A stretch of 64,000 nt of DNA from Mesostigma viride. Taxonomy: Eukaryota; Streptophyta; Mesostigmatophyceae; Mesostigmatales; Mesostigmataceae. Shown here in pieces: positions 10,983-21,502 of the stretch. Location: the NCBI GenBank assembly GCA_009746045.1, contig RPFO01001512.1:1-64000 (forward strand), in the 5' to 3' direction. Position 1 is the first letter of the stretch; every line of letters starts with the position of its first letter. The notes under the pieces were generated by a model, which was not told the origin of the DNA, searched no databases, and saw only the letters and a program-made list of their open reading frames with translations. Position numbers and translations under genes: made by a program.

Positions 10983-11566
10983 TGTTACGTCCCTGCCCTT
11001 TTGGCTGGACGTAACAATGGAATAAATTACTAAGGCTGTTTGGTCTATTGAACTTGGGTTTTACGGACCTTGGCTATTGTGTGAATTGGACTAGTTATTT
11101 TGGTCCTAGGTTGTCCTTTTAGGGGCCGGCGCTGTGGCGCCGCGCCGGTTCTGAGTCTGTCAGTGGTTCTAGGCGTGGATCCTATAGTTGAGGGTCGATG
11201 TCGGCCCGGATCCTACGTGGAATGAGTGACTCGGATTGTTCTAAGGAAATTGGCGTGTATCTGCGCCGCAACCAACCTAGGTTAAATTGGTCCAAGGACG
11301 AGAGTCTCGTCCTCTTGGTTTAATGAATGATAAGTGCGAATACGCCTACACATTGAGCCCGGGGCATTATCCATTTGTAATTGGTATTGCTAGCCATTAT
11401 AAGTGTGAACTAATTAGCTTGGCATTAAGCCGTGATGCCAGATATCTCACGACTCACGTCGTGAAGCGCAACCTACTTTAGGCTATCTTGAATTATTCCT
11501 AATTCCGGCAAGAAGGGTCTTTTGCTACGTAGCTCAGGCTAGGTGAGTCTGGGCAGGGACGTAACA
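10983..11566 (+). repeat. 3' LTR, complete
   Basis: The 584-bp LTR begins TGTTACGTCCCTGCCC and ends GGGCAGGGACGTAACA, a perfect 16-bp terminal inverted repeat within the canonical TG...CA ends. It is almost identical to 1-559. Confidence 0.97.
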
Positions 11567-12014
11567 CGAAATGAGTGAGAATGTTACCCGAGCTGTACCG
11601 AGGATTCGCACCGTTGATTCAACAATTGTTGGTTCGTTTTGCGCCATTTGGCGAGCATCGACTGGAGCCTGAACCTAGCGGGGGGAATCATGCGGGGGAA
11701 TCTTGCGGGAGAATCTTGCGGGGGAAAATTCCGAACGTGGCTTTAGCGAAGTCCTACTCCATTTTGATTGGTTACACGGTACTACATTTTCGTCACTGAA
11801 AATTTTCTCTAGTTGCGTTTGTGGATCGTGCGTTCCGCTGAAATTTTCGTGTTCAGTGACCAGATCACAATTTGATCCGGGCGCAAAATGATTGGCTGTA
11901 CGGTACGAACCAAAAACGAAATTTTAGTATCTAAGTTCCGCAGCGCTTGCTGAATTTGCCCCGGAAGCCCGGGGGCACTTTCCCCGCTGAAAAAGGTGTC
12001 CGCGGAAGCGTATT
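11567..12014. other. No gene seen
   Basis: This is the flank of the LTR element. It contains a short repeat of TTGCGGGAGAATC type near 11690-11730 and no recognisable coding sequence. Confidence 0.4.
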
Positions 12015-13100
12015 GTAGTGACCAGGTAATTGCAGGAGAACGATTTCCTCGAAGAGGCGACGCGCGACGAAGATGGCCATGACGGTGTTGCGCCCAGGAC
12101 GGAAGCCCATTTGACTTTCCCCAAGGTGACAGTCGAGAGCAGAACGAAGGCGGTTGAGGATCATGCGCATGAACAACTTGAGTGCGGCGCTCTGGATGCA
12201 GACTCCTCTGTAGTTGGCGGGGTCGTCAGGGGAACCTTTGTTTTTGTACAGCATAATACGGTAGCTGTGCTGCCACTCATGAATCGGCGGCGCGTAGGCA
12301 AGCAGGATCCGGTTGCAAACGTCAAGCAGGAACCCCGTGAGCGCCGTCAGCTTAATCACCGGGGCTGGGAGCTGGTCAGGTCCAACGGCGGCATAGAAGC
12401 GGAGTTGCTTGGCGGCGGTGCTCAGCTCGAGCTCGGTGAACGGCGGGAGCTCGTTGGGGTCGGCCAGGGCTGGGTTCCGTCAGGGCTGGGTACGTGTAGT
12501 CCTGCTCAGCGGCGGGCGGCGTGGGCGGCGCAGGGACGTCCGCAGGCGCTACTGCCAGGCGTGCGGCCGCCACAGGGCCAAGCGGCGGAGGCGGCGGGGG
12601 GGCGCCGAGCAGCCGGGACTGGGAGGAATACCACTGGTTGAGCTGCTGCTGCGGTGAGCCAGAGAGCGTCCGCGGCGCCGGCTGCGCGCCGCCGGCGGGC
12701 CGTTGGGTACGCAGGCGGGTCCAGGCGTACTTGCCGTGCTGGTCCTTGAGGTGGGCGAAGTACTCGCGGACATGAAGGTCCTCCTGCTCCTTGGTCGCCT
12801 GCCGGATGGCCGAGTGGTAATCGGCTAAATGAGGCGGGCGTAGCGGGCGGGGTCGCTGTTGTCGCGCAGGGCTTGCCGGGCCTGGATGACGGCGGGGAGC
12901 CGGTGCAGGCTGGTGAAGCGGGGTGAAGCGGGGCGGGCGGCGGGGGGGCAGCTGGGCCCCGGCCGCGGGCAGCTTGTCAGCGAGGTGCCGAAGGGCCAAT
13001 GCCGGGCCGGCAGCGAACAGCTGGCACAGCGTTATAGTACCTTTAATTAGCTCTGGCACCTTGTAGCCATCAGCTTGCGCCTTAATTAGCCGACGTCTTG
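12015..13100 (-). mobile_element. LINE-A fragment: ORF2 with N-terminal linker and RT start
   Basis: Minus-strand frames read HVREYFAHLKDQHGKYAWTR, then a proline-rich linker, then the RT blocks KNKGSPDDPANYRGVCIQSA and SQMGFRPGRNTVMA. The same sequence recurs at 16950-17785. The copy lacks the catalytic palm and 3' end: homology stops at about 12015. That is unusual, because LINE copies normally lose the 5' end. It abuts a plus-strand 3' end at 13310-13340, which suggests an inversion created during insertion. The frame is broken near 12420, within the linker. Confidence 0.8.
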
Positions 13101-13340
13101 AGCCCACCTCACATTTGTAGCATGAGCTATGCGTCAGCCTACCTATGGTATTGCACCCACAGTGTTGCGCCCCGGCATGATGCACCATGCCGTGGAGAGA
13201 GCGCTCTGTGGCCTGTCCACTTGCGGCCGTGAGAGAAGCTAGGGCGCCCTCCCTCCTTCTCACTGTGTATATAGGGTTGAAGGTTCCTTTACTCTGTATT
13301 GGCACCCACGTGACGCAGTCACGTGCTTATTAATTAATTG
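13100..13340 (+). mobile_element. LINE-type 3' end in inverted orientation to the adjacent fragment
   Basis: A 3' UTR-like segment ends in CACGTGACGCAGTCACGTG and a short TTAATTAATT tail. About 120 bp upstream of the tail also match, in reverse, an intronic copy at 37205-37320. Orientation is opposite to the ORF2 fragment on its left. Confidence 0.6.
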
Positions 13341-13845
13341 CACGACTACGCAACAGGGTGTTTACTTGCATTCCTCACGGTGACCTTACGCGTGTCACTT
13401 GGCTCCCCTGGTCACATAATGCTCCTTTCTAAACTTTTCACCTATCATGCACACTACACACAGTTGGTAACCAGCTGGTCGATACGTGGTACCTCTTCAC
13501 CTAACGATATTCCTATTGGTTAATAAAAAATACCCATTTACTCGGAAAACTCGCCTCAGTAGATTTGCTCCGCACCCTTATTGGTTGTCCGTTTCTTATC
13601 CCGCGCCCTTATTGGTTGCCTTTCCGCTGTTCCGCATACTCGCGACCTTCCTTTTGCCTAGCTTTGCGCAAAACTTGAGTATTTGAAGCCAGTTTTTACA
13701 CCGATTTGGTTGGTGGGGCACCCCTCAATTGGCATCGGAAATGAACCCGGGTCCCCGGAATCCCTCGGATGGGTAGATTCCGAAAATGGGCTCCGCCGGA
13801 GCCAAGGAAAAAGATAAAACGGATGGCAGGGCCGCATGCGGAAAT
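13341..13845. other. No gene seen
   Basis: This is sequence between a retroposon tail and the tRNA genes. I see no recognised coding sequence. Confidence 0.4.
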
Positions 13846-13849
13846 AAAA
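13846..13849 (-). terminator. Pol III terminator of tRNA-Gly 1
   Basis: A TTTT run on the minus strand lies about seven bases past the tRNA 3' end. Confidence 0.7.
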
Positions 13850-13855
13850 TGGGTC

Positions 13856-13956
13856 TGCGTCGTCCGGGAATCGAACCCGGGCCTGGCCCGTCCAACAATC
13901 CATTGGTGAAACCCGCAACATGGCAGGGGCCTATCTTACCACTAGACTAACGACGC
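13856..13956 (-). tRNA. tRNA-Gly(GCC) with a 30-nt intron
   Basis: The minus strand folds as a tRNA. The acceptor is GCGTCGT paired with ACGACGC plus discriminator A, the A box lies in TAGTCTAGTGGTA, and the T arm is CCGGGTTCGATTCCCGG, which includes the B box. The anticodon stem is GGCCC/GGGCC, and the loop starts CTGCCA, giving anticodon GCC (glycine). The 5' exon is 13921-13956, the intron 13891-13920 and the 3' exon 13856-13890. The intron sits after position 37, the usual place in eukaryotic nuclear tRNA genes. CCA is not encoded. The mature length of 71 nt fits tRNA-Gly. Confidence 0.93.
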
Positions 13957-14003
13957 GTTCAATCTCACCGTCGTGAATTTCCGTAACTACGACGGTGGTA
14001 CAC

Positions 14004-14007
14004 AAAA
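14004..14007 (-). terminator. Pol III terminator of tRNA-Gly 2
   Basis: A TTTT run on the minus strand lies four bases beyond the tRNA 3' end. Confidence 0.75.
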
Positions 14008-14011
14008 GGTC

Positions 14012-14113
14012 TGCGTCGTCCGGGAATCGAACCCGGGCCTGGCCCGATCAACGTTCTAATGGCGCTGTTCTGCATAATGGCAGGGGCCTATCTTACCACT
14101 AGACTAACGACGC
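14012..14113 (-). tRNA. tRNA-Gly(GCC) with a 31-nt intron
   Basis: The exons are identical to those of the neighbouring tRNA-Gly at 13856-13956: 5' exon 14078-14113, 3' exon 14012-14046. The intron (14047-14077) has an unrelated sequence. It is also GCC and also interrupted after position 37. The two genes are in tandem on the same strand, 55 bp apart, so they look like a duplication whose introns have since diverged. Confidence 0.93.
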
Positions 14114-15625
14114 TTTCGGTTCACTACGTAGATGAACGGATACGCCAAACTTTGCTTTTTATTTATATAAACAGTGGAGTTTCCACGTGGCGCCTCATCG
14201 TTTGCTGTGGACGGCGGGAACGCCACGCGGGGATGATGACGAATAAATTTAATTGCCACACAACGTCTGACAAGCAATTGAGAAAGCCCTCCGAGTCCAG
14301 CTATAATAAATGTGTGATTCGAATTTTGTATGAATTAGCACGGCATGGCAGCGTTGCCTCTGTAAATGCAACGAGTGCTCTCTCGATTCAGCATTTCGGG
14401 CAACCAGTACTATCATTCTCACATTGGCAAATGTCTACCAGGTGAGGTAGATAAACGTCTGCACAAGTTCTTCATATGATATGGTAGCTTTGGGTAACCT
14501 CCTGCTGCGCCTTACAGTAGTCGAGCCGTCCTTGTTAACACTGCGTCGTACCCATGCCTTCCTTGGTTACTTCGCTGATCCATCCTTAACTTTTTCGTCG
14601 TGACTGTTGACGATGCCAAATCTATATGATTTCTGGCCTTCGCCGATTTCTGGCCTGCGCTGGTTGTCTACTTGATATACATAATATATAACGACCGACC
14701 CGTAGGCGGCATTGCTGAGAAGCCCAGAGGCCACGCCCTAATGCCACACGCCAAGATTTTAATAACATGAGCTACTCATTGATGGAGGATTATGTAAACA
14801 GAAGACGAGATTGTTGTTATTCGCAGCCGATCTTTTCTCCATAGATGGATTAAACATGTCATGACAGCCGGAAACTGAACTGCTGGATAGACAGCCGAGA
14901 TAGGTAGGTTGATTTGGTTGTACGCTATTTTTACACTAAGACACGGTCCTGATAGGGACGTGACCATTTGGCAATGATCCTCACCTTCTTTTCCAATGTA
15001 TGAGGATCAATGCATGGCCGTCTACCTCTAATACTTCTGTACAAACACTTCCTAGTCAAACTACAGGCTAACTAAGTAGTGTCCTACTATAACTGTGTTG
15101 CAATTATCGTTGCAAAGGTTTTTCCAAGCACCCCCTTTGCATATGCTACTTAAAACAGGGGGCCACCCTTGACGATGAAGGATGGCAAAGAGCCCTCTTG
15201 AATATCTTTGATTAACTGGTCAAGTCCACGATGTAAAGGAATCAACACATAAATGCCTGTAAGGACAATATAGCTCAGTGCTCGTGTGGAGCTGCTCACT
15301 TGAAGGGTGCCAGAGCCACAAAAAATGTTGGGATAGGCTTGAGATAGCTGTGTCATCAGTGAGGAACCACTTCACAGGCATAGTGTATCAAGGAGACAAC
15401 CACTTTACTGTATGACACTCGTTGTACCTCTTATGTTTTCTATCACTTTTTTAGTCGGGATCAGTCTGTTGTCGGCCGACATCCACTTGCGGACGTGGCA
15501 CCGTTTATAGTTGACAATTAGGGCAAGGCGTCTTGTTTTGTGGGCTAGAAATCTCATGGGACTTGATAGTATAGCCGATCTTGGATTTTGACACTCGGTA
15601 CCTGGTACGTGGTACTTGGTACCAT
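14114..15625. other. About 1.5 kb without a recognised gene
   Basis: I find no supported coding sequence. A dispersed repeat core (TCTGGCCTGCGCTGGTTGTC) lies at 14650-14669, and a cluster of GGTAC motifs lies near 15597-15623. A minus-strand open frame of 68 codons at 15150-15356 resembles nothing I know. Confidence 0.4.
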
Positions 15626-17785
15626 TAATTAATTAATTAATTAATTGACACGTGACTGCGTCACGTGAGCATAAGTCCTCAGTGGCAGGGGAACATGGGA
15701 TGGAATGGATGGTATAAGCTATCTAGGTCCTAGTTACAGGGGTGTGGGCACCGCGGCCCGAATCGCTATGAATGCCATACTTGGTCACACGCGGAGCCCC
15801 CACAGGCTTGGGGGTGGTCTCCTTCATCACTACTTGCCATCTATCCTTGCGCACCATCTGCCTCCATATTACAGACAAACCAGGAGGCTGCCCGGGGGTG
15901 AGCCCGTCACGTCTAGTGTAGCACATGTCCATGCCGAGTCTATCACGAAAAGTCCACGGGTGGCGGCCCTGCCGCGCGCGGCCGGGGGCACGCCAGGTGA
16001 GGACATATCGCCCAGGCTGGGCGGGCTTGGTGCCAGCTAGTCTATCTGATGTATCTACCTGATCTGTGCGGGCCAGGTGCCCGGCTAGGCCCAGGCGCCT
16101 GTGCCTAATAATGTGGGAAACATAGGGCAAATCAGCGTACAAATCCTCATTACTAATGTGCAAACCAAAGGGGATGTTAAGGGCCTTGCGCAGCATCTTC
16201 GTGACGGCGCCGTCGAGTCGTTGCTCCAGCTCCTGCATCAGTGTCCACGTCTCGGCGCCGTAGGTCAGGATCGTCAGAATGACGACCTTGAAGAGGTCAC
16301 GCTTGACGATCCGGGGTAGGGCGGGGTTGCTCCACCAGCGGCGGTGGTCATGGAGGTGCGCGCCCACGCCATGCCGATCCGTGTCGTCATGTCGTCCTCG
16401 CAGTCGGGAAGCCAACTGCCGAGCAGCTTGAAGCGGCCTGAAGGAGGGTAGTTGACCTCGGCATCGTCTAAGAGGCGGAGTGTGGGTGGGGGCCCTGCCA
16501 TGCCGAGGGCCAGGGCCTCCGTTTTGGGGCTGATTTCTAGACCAACCGCCCGAGCCTCGAGCGCCAGGCAGTCCAGCCAAAGTTGGGCAGACTCCGGCTT
16601 CTCGATGAGCGTGATGTCGTCGGCATAAATGAGGTCAGCTAGTAAATTCTGCTTGTTAGTCGGCCCCCCTTCCCCAAGCTCGTTCGTGATCGCTAGGCCA
16701 GGGGCACGGCCTGCAATGCTAGCAAAGCGAGCACGTGCCTGGCGCATAACATAATCCACTACAATAATAAACAGGTACGGCGACAGCTAGGACGCAACCC
16801 TGCCAGACGCCGGTCTGCAGTGGGCATGGCGGGGTAATGCCGTGTTGAGTGCGCACCGAAGTGGTCGACCCCTCATACAGCGTGCGGATGACGGTAATCA
16901 GGGGAGTGGGGACGCGAGCGCGAGCAAGTACAGCCCATAGAGCGTCCCAGAGGACAGAATCAAAAGCCTTGATGAAGTCGACGAAGATCAGGATGGCGGG
17001 AAACTCACCAGGTTGCAGGAGAGCGATTTCCTCGAAGAGGCGACGCGCGACAAAGATGGCCATGACGGTGTTGCGCCCAGGACGGAAGCCCATTTGACTT
17101 TCGCCAAGGTGACAGTCGAGAGCAGAACGAAGGCGGTTGAGGATCATGCGCATGCATGAACAACTTAAGTGCGGCGCTCTGGATGCAGACTCCTCTGTAG
17201 TTGGCGGGGTCGTCAGGGGAACCTTTGTTTTTGTACAGCATAATACGGTAGCTGTGCTGCCACTCAGGAATCGGCGGCGCGTCGGCAAGCAAGATCCGGT
17301 TGCAGACGTCAAGCAGGAACCCCGTGAGCGCCGTCAGCTTAATCACCGGGGCTGGGAGCTGGTCAGGTCCAACGGCGGCATAAAAGCGGAGTTGCTTGGC
17401 GGCGGTGCTCAGCTCGAGCTCAGTGAACGGCGGGAGCTCGTTGGGGTCGGCCAGGGGTTCCGTCAGGGCTGGGTACGTGTAGTCCTGCTCAGCGGCGGGC
17501 GGCGTGGGCGGCGCAGGGACGTCCGCCGGTGCTACTGCCAGGCGTGCGGCCGCCAGAGGGCCAAGCGGCGGAGGCGGCGGGGGGGCGCCGAGCAGCCGGG
17601 ACTGGGAGGAATACCACTGGTCGAGCTGCTGCTGCGGTGAGCCAGAGAGCGTCCGCGGCGCCGGCTGCGCGCCGCCGGCGGGCCGTTGGGCGTGACGCAG
17701 GCGGGTCCAGGCGTACTTGCCGTGCTGGTCCTTGAGGTGGGAGAAGTACTCGCGGACATGAAGGTCCTCCTGCTCCTTGGTACCA
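15625..17785 (-). mobile_element. LINE-A copy: RT-bearing ORF2 with 3' tail, 5'-truncated
   Basis: Reading the minus strand from 17785: HVREYFSHLKDQHGKYAWTR, a proline-rich linker, RT blocks KNKGSPDDPANYRGVCIQSA and SQMGFRPGRNTVMA, then FVDFIKAFDSVLWDALW near 16970, the catalytic LIYADDITLI near 16630, the thumb YGAETWTLMQELEQRLDGA near 16240, and a C-terminal tail ending near 15723. The 3' end follows: CACGTGACGCAGTCACGTG and a (TTAA)n tail at 15625-15655. RT copies the element RNA at the nicked target. Frameshifts near 17150, 16790, 16750 and 16340 make it inactive as written. The 5' end is lost within the linker, at the point where the 12015-13100 copy continues. Confidence 0.9.
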
Positions 17786-17789
17786 TACA

Positions 17790-18500
17790 TGTCGCTATAT
17801 TAGGCGAGAGACAAGTGCAGCCTGCGCCTCAGATGCATGCCTGCGCCGCGGTCTGCAGCGCCGTGAGCTGAGGTTGGAGCTTGTGGGCGACCTTGGCTTC
17901 CACATTGGAGACCCGGGCCTCACACCATGTTGAGTGTCGTGTTCAGCGAGGTCAGCTTCTCGGCCAACGGCCAGGTCACGTGCTCCTCCAGCACTGCTCG
18001 GATGTCATCCTTGCAGAGGGAGGGAGCCGATGTGGCAGTCGGCTGCACAGGCTGGGCTGGGTTGCGGAGCTTAGCGACTAGGTCACGTTCAGTTTATCGC
18101 TGGAAGAAGCTGAATTAAAGGATAGCGAGGCGATGGTTGAACTCTGGCAGGGCGAGGAACTCCTCCACTTTGTCGGCGGGGATGGGCCCATCGGGATCAC
18201 GTAGCTTGTGTTCCAGTGCTAAGTACTGGACTATCTCGGCGCATTCTGCGTTGGTCAGTCTCAGCCTGCAGCCGCGGAAAGAAACGCTAGTGCGTAGTCT
18301 AGGTACTGCCGCCATTTGTTTCGTCGTAGCAGGGTTTCTTGGGCTCTGGCAAGGCGCTTGGCAATGGGTTTACTGGCGATGGGTTTGCGGGCCCAGACGG
18401 CTGGGCAAGGACGATGTGTCGCGTTTGCGTGCCATTATATCCAAGATTATCACTTAAGTTAATGGAAGACATATCCATAGCAATAGAGTACTCATGTGTG
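17790..18500 (-). mobile_element. LINE ORF1 N-terminal fragment (coiled coil)
   Basis: Minus-strand frames read MDMSSINLSDNLGYNG near 18475, RLTNAECAEIVQYLALEHK near 18250, and then a coiled-coil segment with LAEKLTSLNTTL near 17960. The last matches the ORF1 at 20192-20400 and 52680-52860. ORF1 proteins of L1-type elements are RNA-binding chaperones that trimerise through such a coil. The fragment stops at about 17790, next to an ORF2 piece that is missing its own upstream part. On the other side it abuts a plus-strand LINE-A 3' fragment. Confidence 0.7.
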
Positions 18501-18504
18501 TGAT

Positions 18505-19236
18505 CCATTCTATAACCCCGCCCTACCCCGGATCGTCAAGCGTGACCTCTTCAAGGTCGTCATTCTGACGATCCTGACCTAAGGCACCGAGACCTGGACA
18601 CTAACGCAGGAGCTGGAGCAACGACTCGACGGCACCGTCACCAAGATGCTGCGCAAGGCCCTCAACATCCCCTTTGGTTTGCACATTAGTTAGTAATGAG
18701 GATTTGTACGCTGATTTGCCCTATGTTTCCCACATTATTAGGCACAGGCGCCTGGGCCTAGCCGGGCACCTGGCCCGCACAGATCAGGTAGACACATCAG
18801 ATAGTCTGACTAGCTGGCACCAAGCCCGCCCAGCCTGGGCGATATGTCCTCACCTGGCGTGCCCCCGGCCGCGCGCGGCAGGGCCGCCACCCGTGGACTT
18901 TTCGTGATAGACTCGGCATGGACATGTGCTACACTAGACGCGACGGGCTCACGCCTGGGCAGCCTCCTGGTTTGTCTGTAATAGGGAGGCAGATGGTACG
19001 CAAGGATAGATGGCAAGTAGTGATGAAGGAGACCACCCCCAAGTCTGTGGGGGCTCCGCGTGTGACCAAGTGTGGCATTCATAGCGATTCGGGCCGCGGT
19101 GCCCACACCCCTGTAACTAGGACCTAGATAGCTTACACCATCCATTCCATCCCATGTTCCCCTCCCACAGAGGACTTATGCTCACGTGACGCAGTCACGT
19201 GTCTATTAATTAATTAATTAATTAATTAATAATGGA
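18505..19236 (+). mobile_element. LINE-A 3' fragment with tail
   Basis: The plus strand repeats, in reverse, the last 700 bp of the 15625-17785 copy: LPRIVKRDLFKVVILTILT, the thumb, EDLYADLPYVSHIIRHRRLG near 18700, then the 3' UTR, CACGTGACGCAGTCACGTG and an ATTAATTAATT tail at 19204-19236. There is an in-frame stop at 18580. With 15640-16345 it forms a large inverted repeat. It abuts an inverted ORF1 5' piece. Confidence 0.88.
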
Positions 19237-19855
19237 TATGTCTTCCAAGTGATAGTCTAGGATATAATGGCACGCAAACGCGACACGTACCAGCTGGGCG
19301 GCCACAGAGGTCTCGCCCACCGCGAGGGGGGGGCAGAAAAATTCACGGAGCTCGGGCGCTTTTTGGCGGCAAATCACTTTGCCCACCAGCTTGCGAAGCA
19401 CCTCCCCGCATGCGATCGGGCGCACCTTGCCCGCAGGGGGGGGCAAAACACCCTTGAGTAGAGGTGCGCCCGCGAGCCACTCGCGCGCAGCGGGGGGCAC
19501 GCGACCTGCATGCCGCCAGGTCGGTGAGGTTGTCAAAGAGAAGGTCCTCGCCCCCGTGCCCCACCAGCACAGGTCTCCAAGTGCTCGTAGCGCCAGCCCG
19601 ACGGCCCCGTGGAGGAGGCCCGCGGAAGTTCATGCACGGAGCTCCTCCAAGAAGCAGTCATGGTCTGGACAGCAGGAGGGGCGCCGGCGGGGGGTCGGGC
19701 GCGGGGAGCTAAAACCCAGGCTCCGCGGAGTGAAGAGCTGTGTTGGTTCCGACGGCACCCTCCGATGTTTCCGACGCGTCGCGACACCGTTTTGCGGTCT
19801 CGAGTTCCCGACGCGATTCCGACGCCGCCGAAGGTGACGCGGCCTAGCTGCATGG
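19222..19855 (-). mobile_element. RT fragment of another non-LTR lineage (GPSGWR / VRPIACGE type)
   Basis: Minus-strand frames read LPRASSTGPSGWRYEHLE near 19610, then LAGAPLLKGVLPPPAGKVRP and RPIACGEVLRKLVGK near 19400. These are the N-terminal fingers blocks of a reverse transcriptase lineage distinct from LINE-A and LINE-B. The palm and YADD box are absent. One frameshift lies between the two frames near 19535. The start of this stretch overlaps a partial copy of the ORF1 5' end (19237-19300, plus strand). Confidence 0.65.
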
Positions 19856-19957
19856 ATCCCTGGAGTCCGGCTAGGAGTCTGGAGCTATATGCAGCTGCAG
19901 TATAAATGGCTGATTACTGGCGCGGCGCCCAGTGCGCCCCCCCAAAGGTCAGCCAAA

Positions 19958-20150
19958 CTCCCCCCCCAAATTAAATTAAATTATAACATGACTCCGTTGG
20001 GAGATCATGTAGCACATATTCCTGTGGATGGATGGAGGGGGGGACAAAGCCGCGAAACCGAACTAATCTAACTCTAAGCTAATCTAATCTAGAAAACCCA
20101 ACCTATTCTACTCAACAAAGCGCCCCTTCCGCTTGGGGGGAGGCCGGCTG
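19958..20150 (-). mobile_element. LINE-B 3' end, strongly 5'-truncated
   Basis: About 190 bp match the 3' end at 60590-60800: an AATTAAATTAAATT tail, then a hairpin around CTCCCAACGGAG, then the UTR. Orientation is minus, with the tail at the left. Confidence 0.7.
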
Positions 20151-21502
20151 CCCCATCGGCTCCCTCCCTCTGCAAGGATGACATCCGCGCAGTGCTGGAG
20201 GAGCACGAGACCTGGCCGCTGGCCGAGAAGCTGACATCGCTGAACACCACGCTCAACACGGTGGAAGCCCGGGTCTCCAACGTGGAAACCAAGGTCGTCC
20301 ACAAGCTACAACCCCAGTTCACGGCGCTACACACCGCGGCGCAGGCTTCGGAAACGCATGCTGCACTTGTCTCTCGCCTTAACCAGGTGGAGGGCAAGTG
20401 TGGCGTGCTCCTGAAGAAGCTTGAGGCCATCACCGCCCATGCACACCGAGGCCCTGGCCACACAGGTCCCCAAGATAGCGGAGCAGACGGCCACCATTGC
20501 ATCCCAGCCACCCCGGCAGGATGCTGGCGACCTCCCGCCGCTCTCCTACGCGGACCTGCTGCGGTCAGCGACCGCCTCCACCACCGACGCCATCGCCACA
20601 AAGCTCCAGGAGCTGGAGGACCACCGCCATGCAGGCCCAGCAACGGGAGGTCACCGACCGCGCTCGCCGCGAGTGCCGAGTGGTGCTACGTCGCTTCCCC
20701 CAGAAGCCAGGTGAGACGTCAACCTCTCTTGCTGACGAGCTCAAGAACCAGCTTCTTACCCTCATGGGCCTGGTAGGTGAGGTAGAACTGCGTGGGTGCC
20801 ACCGCCTTCCCCACTCACGGGACAAGGCGGCTCCCCCACCAGTCCTACTCACCTTCTCCTCCCCTGAGGATAAGCAGCGGTTCCTCTCTCGTCGCAAGCG
20901 GTTGCACGACCTCACCTGGACGCTGGATGACGACCTCACCCCCGCTCAGCAACAGCAGCGACGCGACCTGTGGCCGGAATACCTCCGCCATAAGCAGGAC
21001 CCCCAGAACGGCCCAAGGTGTACTGGAGGGGCGGGGACCTGATGATCAACCACAAGATGTGGACGCCCCCAGCGGGCTAGAATAGCAATAGCCCTAGCCT
21101 GTAACCATTGGCGTCACTGCCGCTAAGGCAGCCATGCCTAGAATGTTGCCTAGCTGTGCCAACACACCTAGTCACGTGCCGCCAACGCACGGTACACAAC
21201 CAGCCATAGCCTTAGCCTAGCCCTAGTACAGCCATGCTACGCCCTGGCTATGTTCAGATTACTTGCCCACGCTCCTTGCTATGATATGCTCACATGGCCG
21301 GTCTTATTGCACCCACAGACTGCCGGATCGTTAGCGTGTCCGTTTAGCTAGCGCGCCCGAATGCAGCTGTGGCATGCCTTTGGCATGAAGGAGACTGGGG
21401 GTCTCTGCCCTTTCTCCTGTATAGTGCACACACAGGGATTAAAAGCACTTCGGTGCTCCGTGACTCCCCAACGGGAGCACGAGTTTAATTAATGAATTAA
21501 TT
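20150..21502 (+). mobile_element. ORF1-only non-LTR element (family C), plus strand
   Basis: The element has a coiled-coil segment (LAEKLTSLNTTLNTVEARVS, 20220-20400), a linker with PLSYADLLRSATASTTDA (20550) and an RRM/C-terminal ORF1-like part (SLADELKNQLLTLMG, PPPVLLTFSSPEDKQRFLS, then DLTPAQQQQRRDLWPEYL). ORF1 ends VYWRGGDLMINHKMW with a TAG at 21078. It is followed directly by about 370 bp of 3' UTR, a terminal hairpin at 21453-21480 and a (TTAA)n tail. No ORF2 or reverse transcriptase lies between ORF1 and the tail. Two frame changes break ORF1, near 20410 and 20600. ORF1 would bind element RNA; copying must come from another element. Confidence 0.8.
21453..21480 (+). repeat. 3' hairpin of family C element
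   Basis: GTGCTCC pairs with GGAGCAC around GTGACTCCCCAACG. The same hairpin precedes every family C tail in the window. Confidence 0.75.

Larger units (their letters stand above)
1..11566 (+). mobile_element. Ty3/gypsy chromovirus LTR retrotransposon, nearly complete
   Basis: The element has two direct LTRs, a leader, gag, pol with a C-terminal chromodomain, a third coding region and a polypurine tract. The 5' LTR is cut by the window edge. The overlapping LTR stretch differs by only about two one-base indels in roughly 560 bp, which indicates a young insertion. Domain order (protease, RT, RNase H, integrase, chromodomain) and the chromodomain place it among chromoviruses. The coding parts are interrupted by single-base deletions, many in short homopolymers. 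The element is unusual in two ways: a small RNase HI hybrid-binding ORF upstream of gag, and about 2.4 kb of extra coding-like sequence after pol. No target duplication can be checked because the left flank lies outside the window. Confidence 0.95.
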
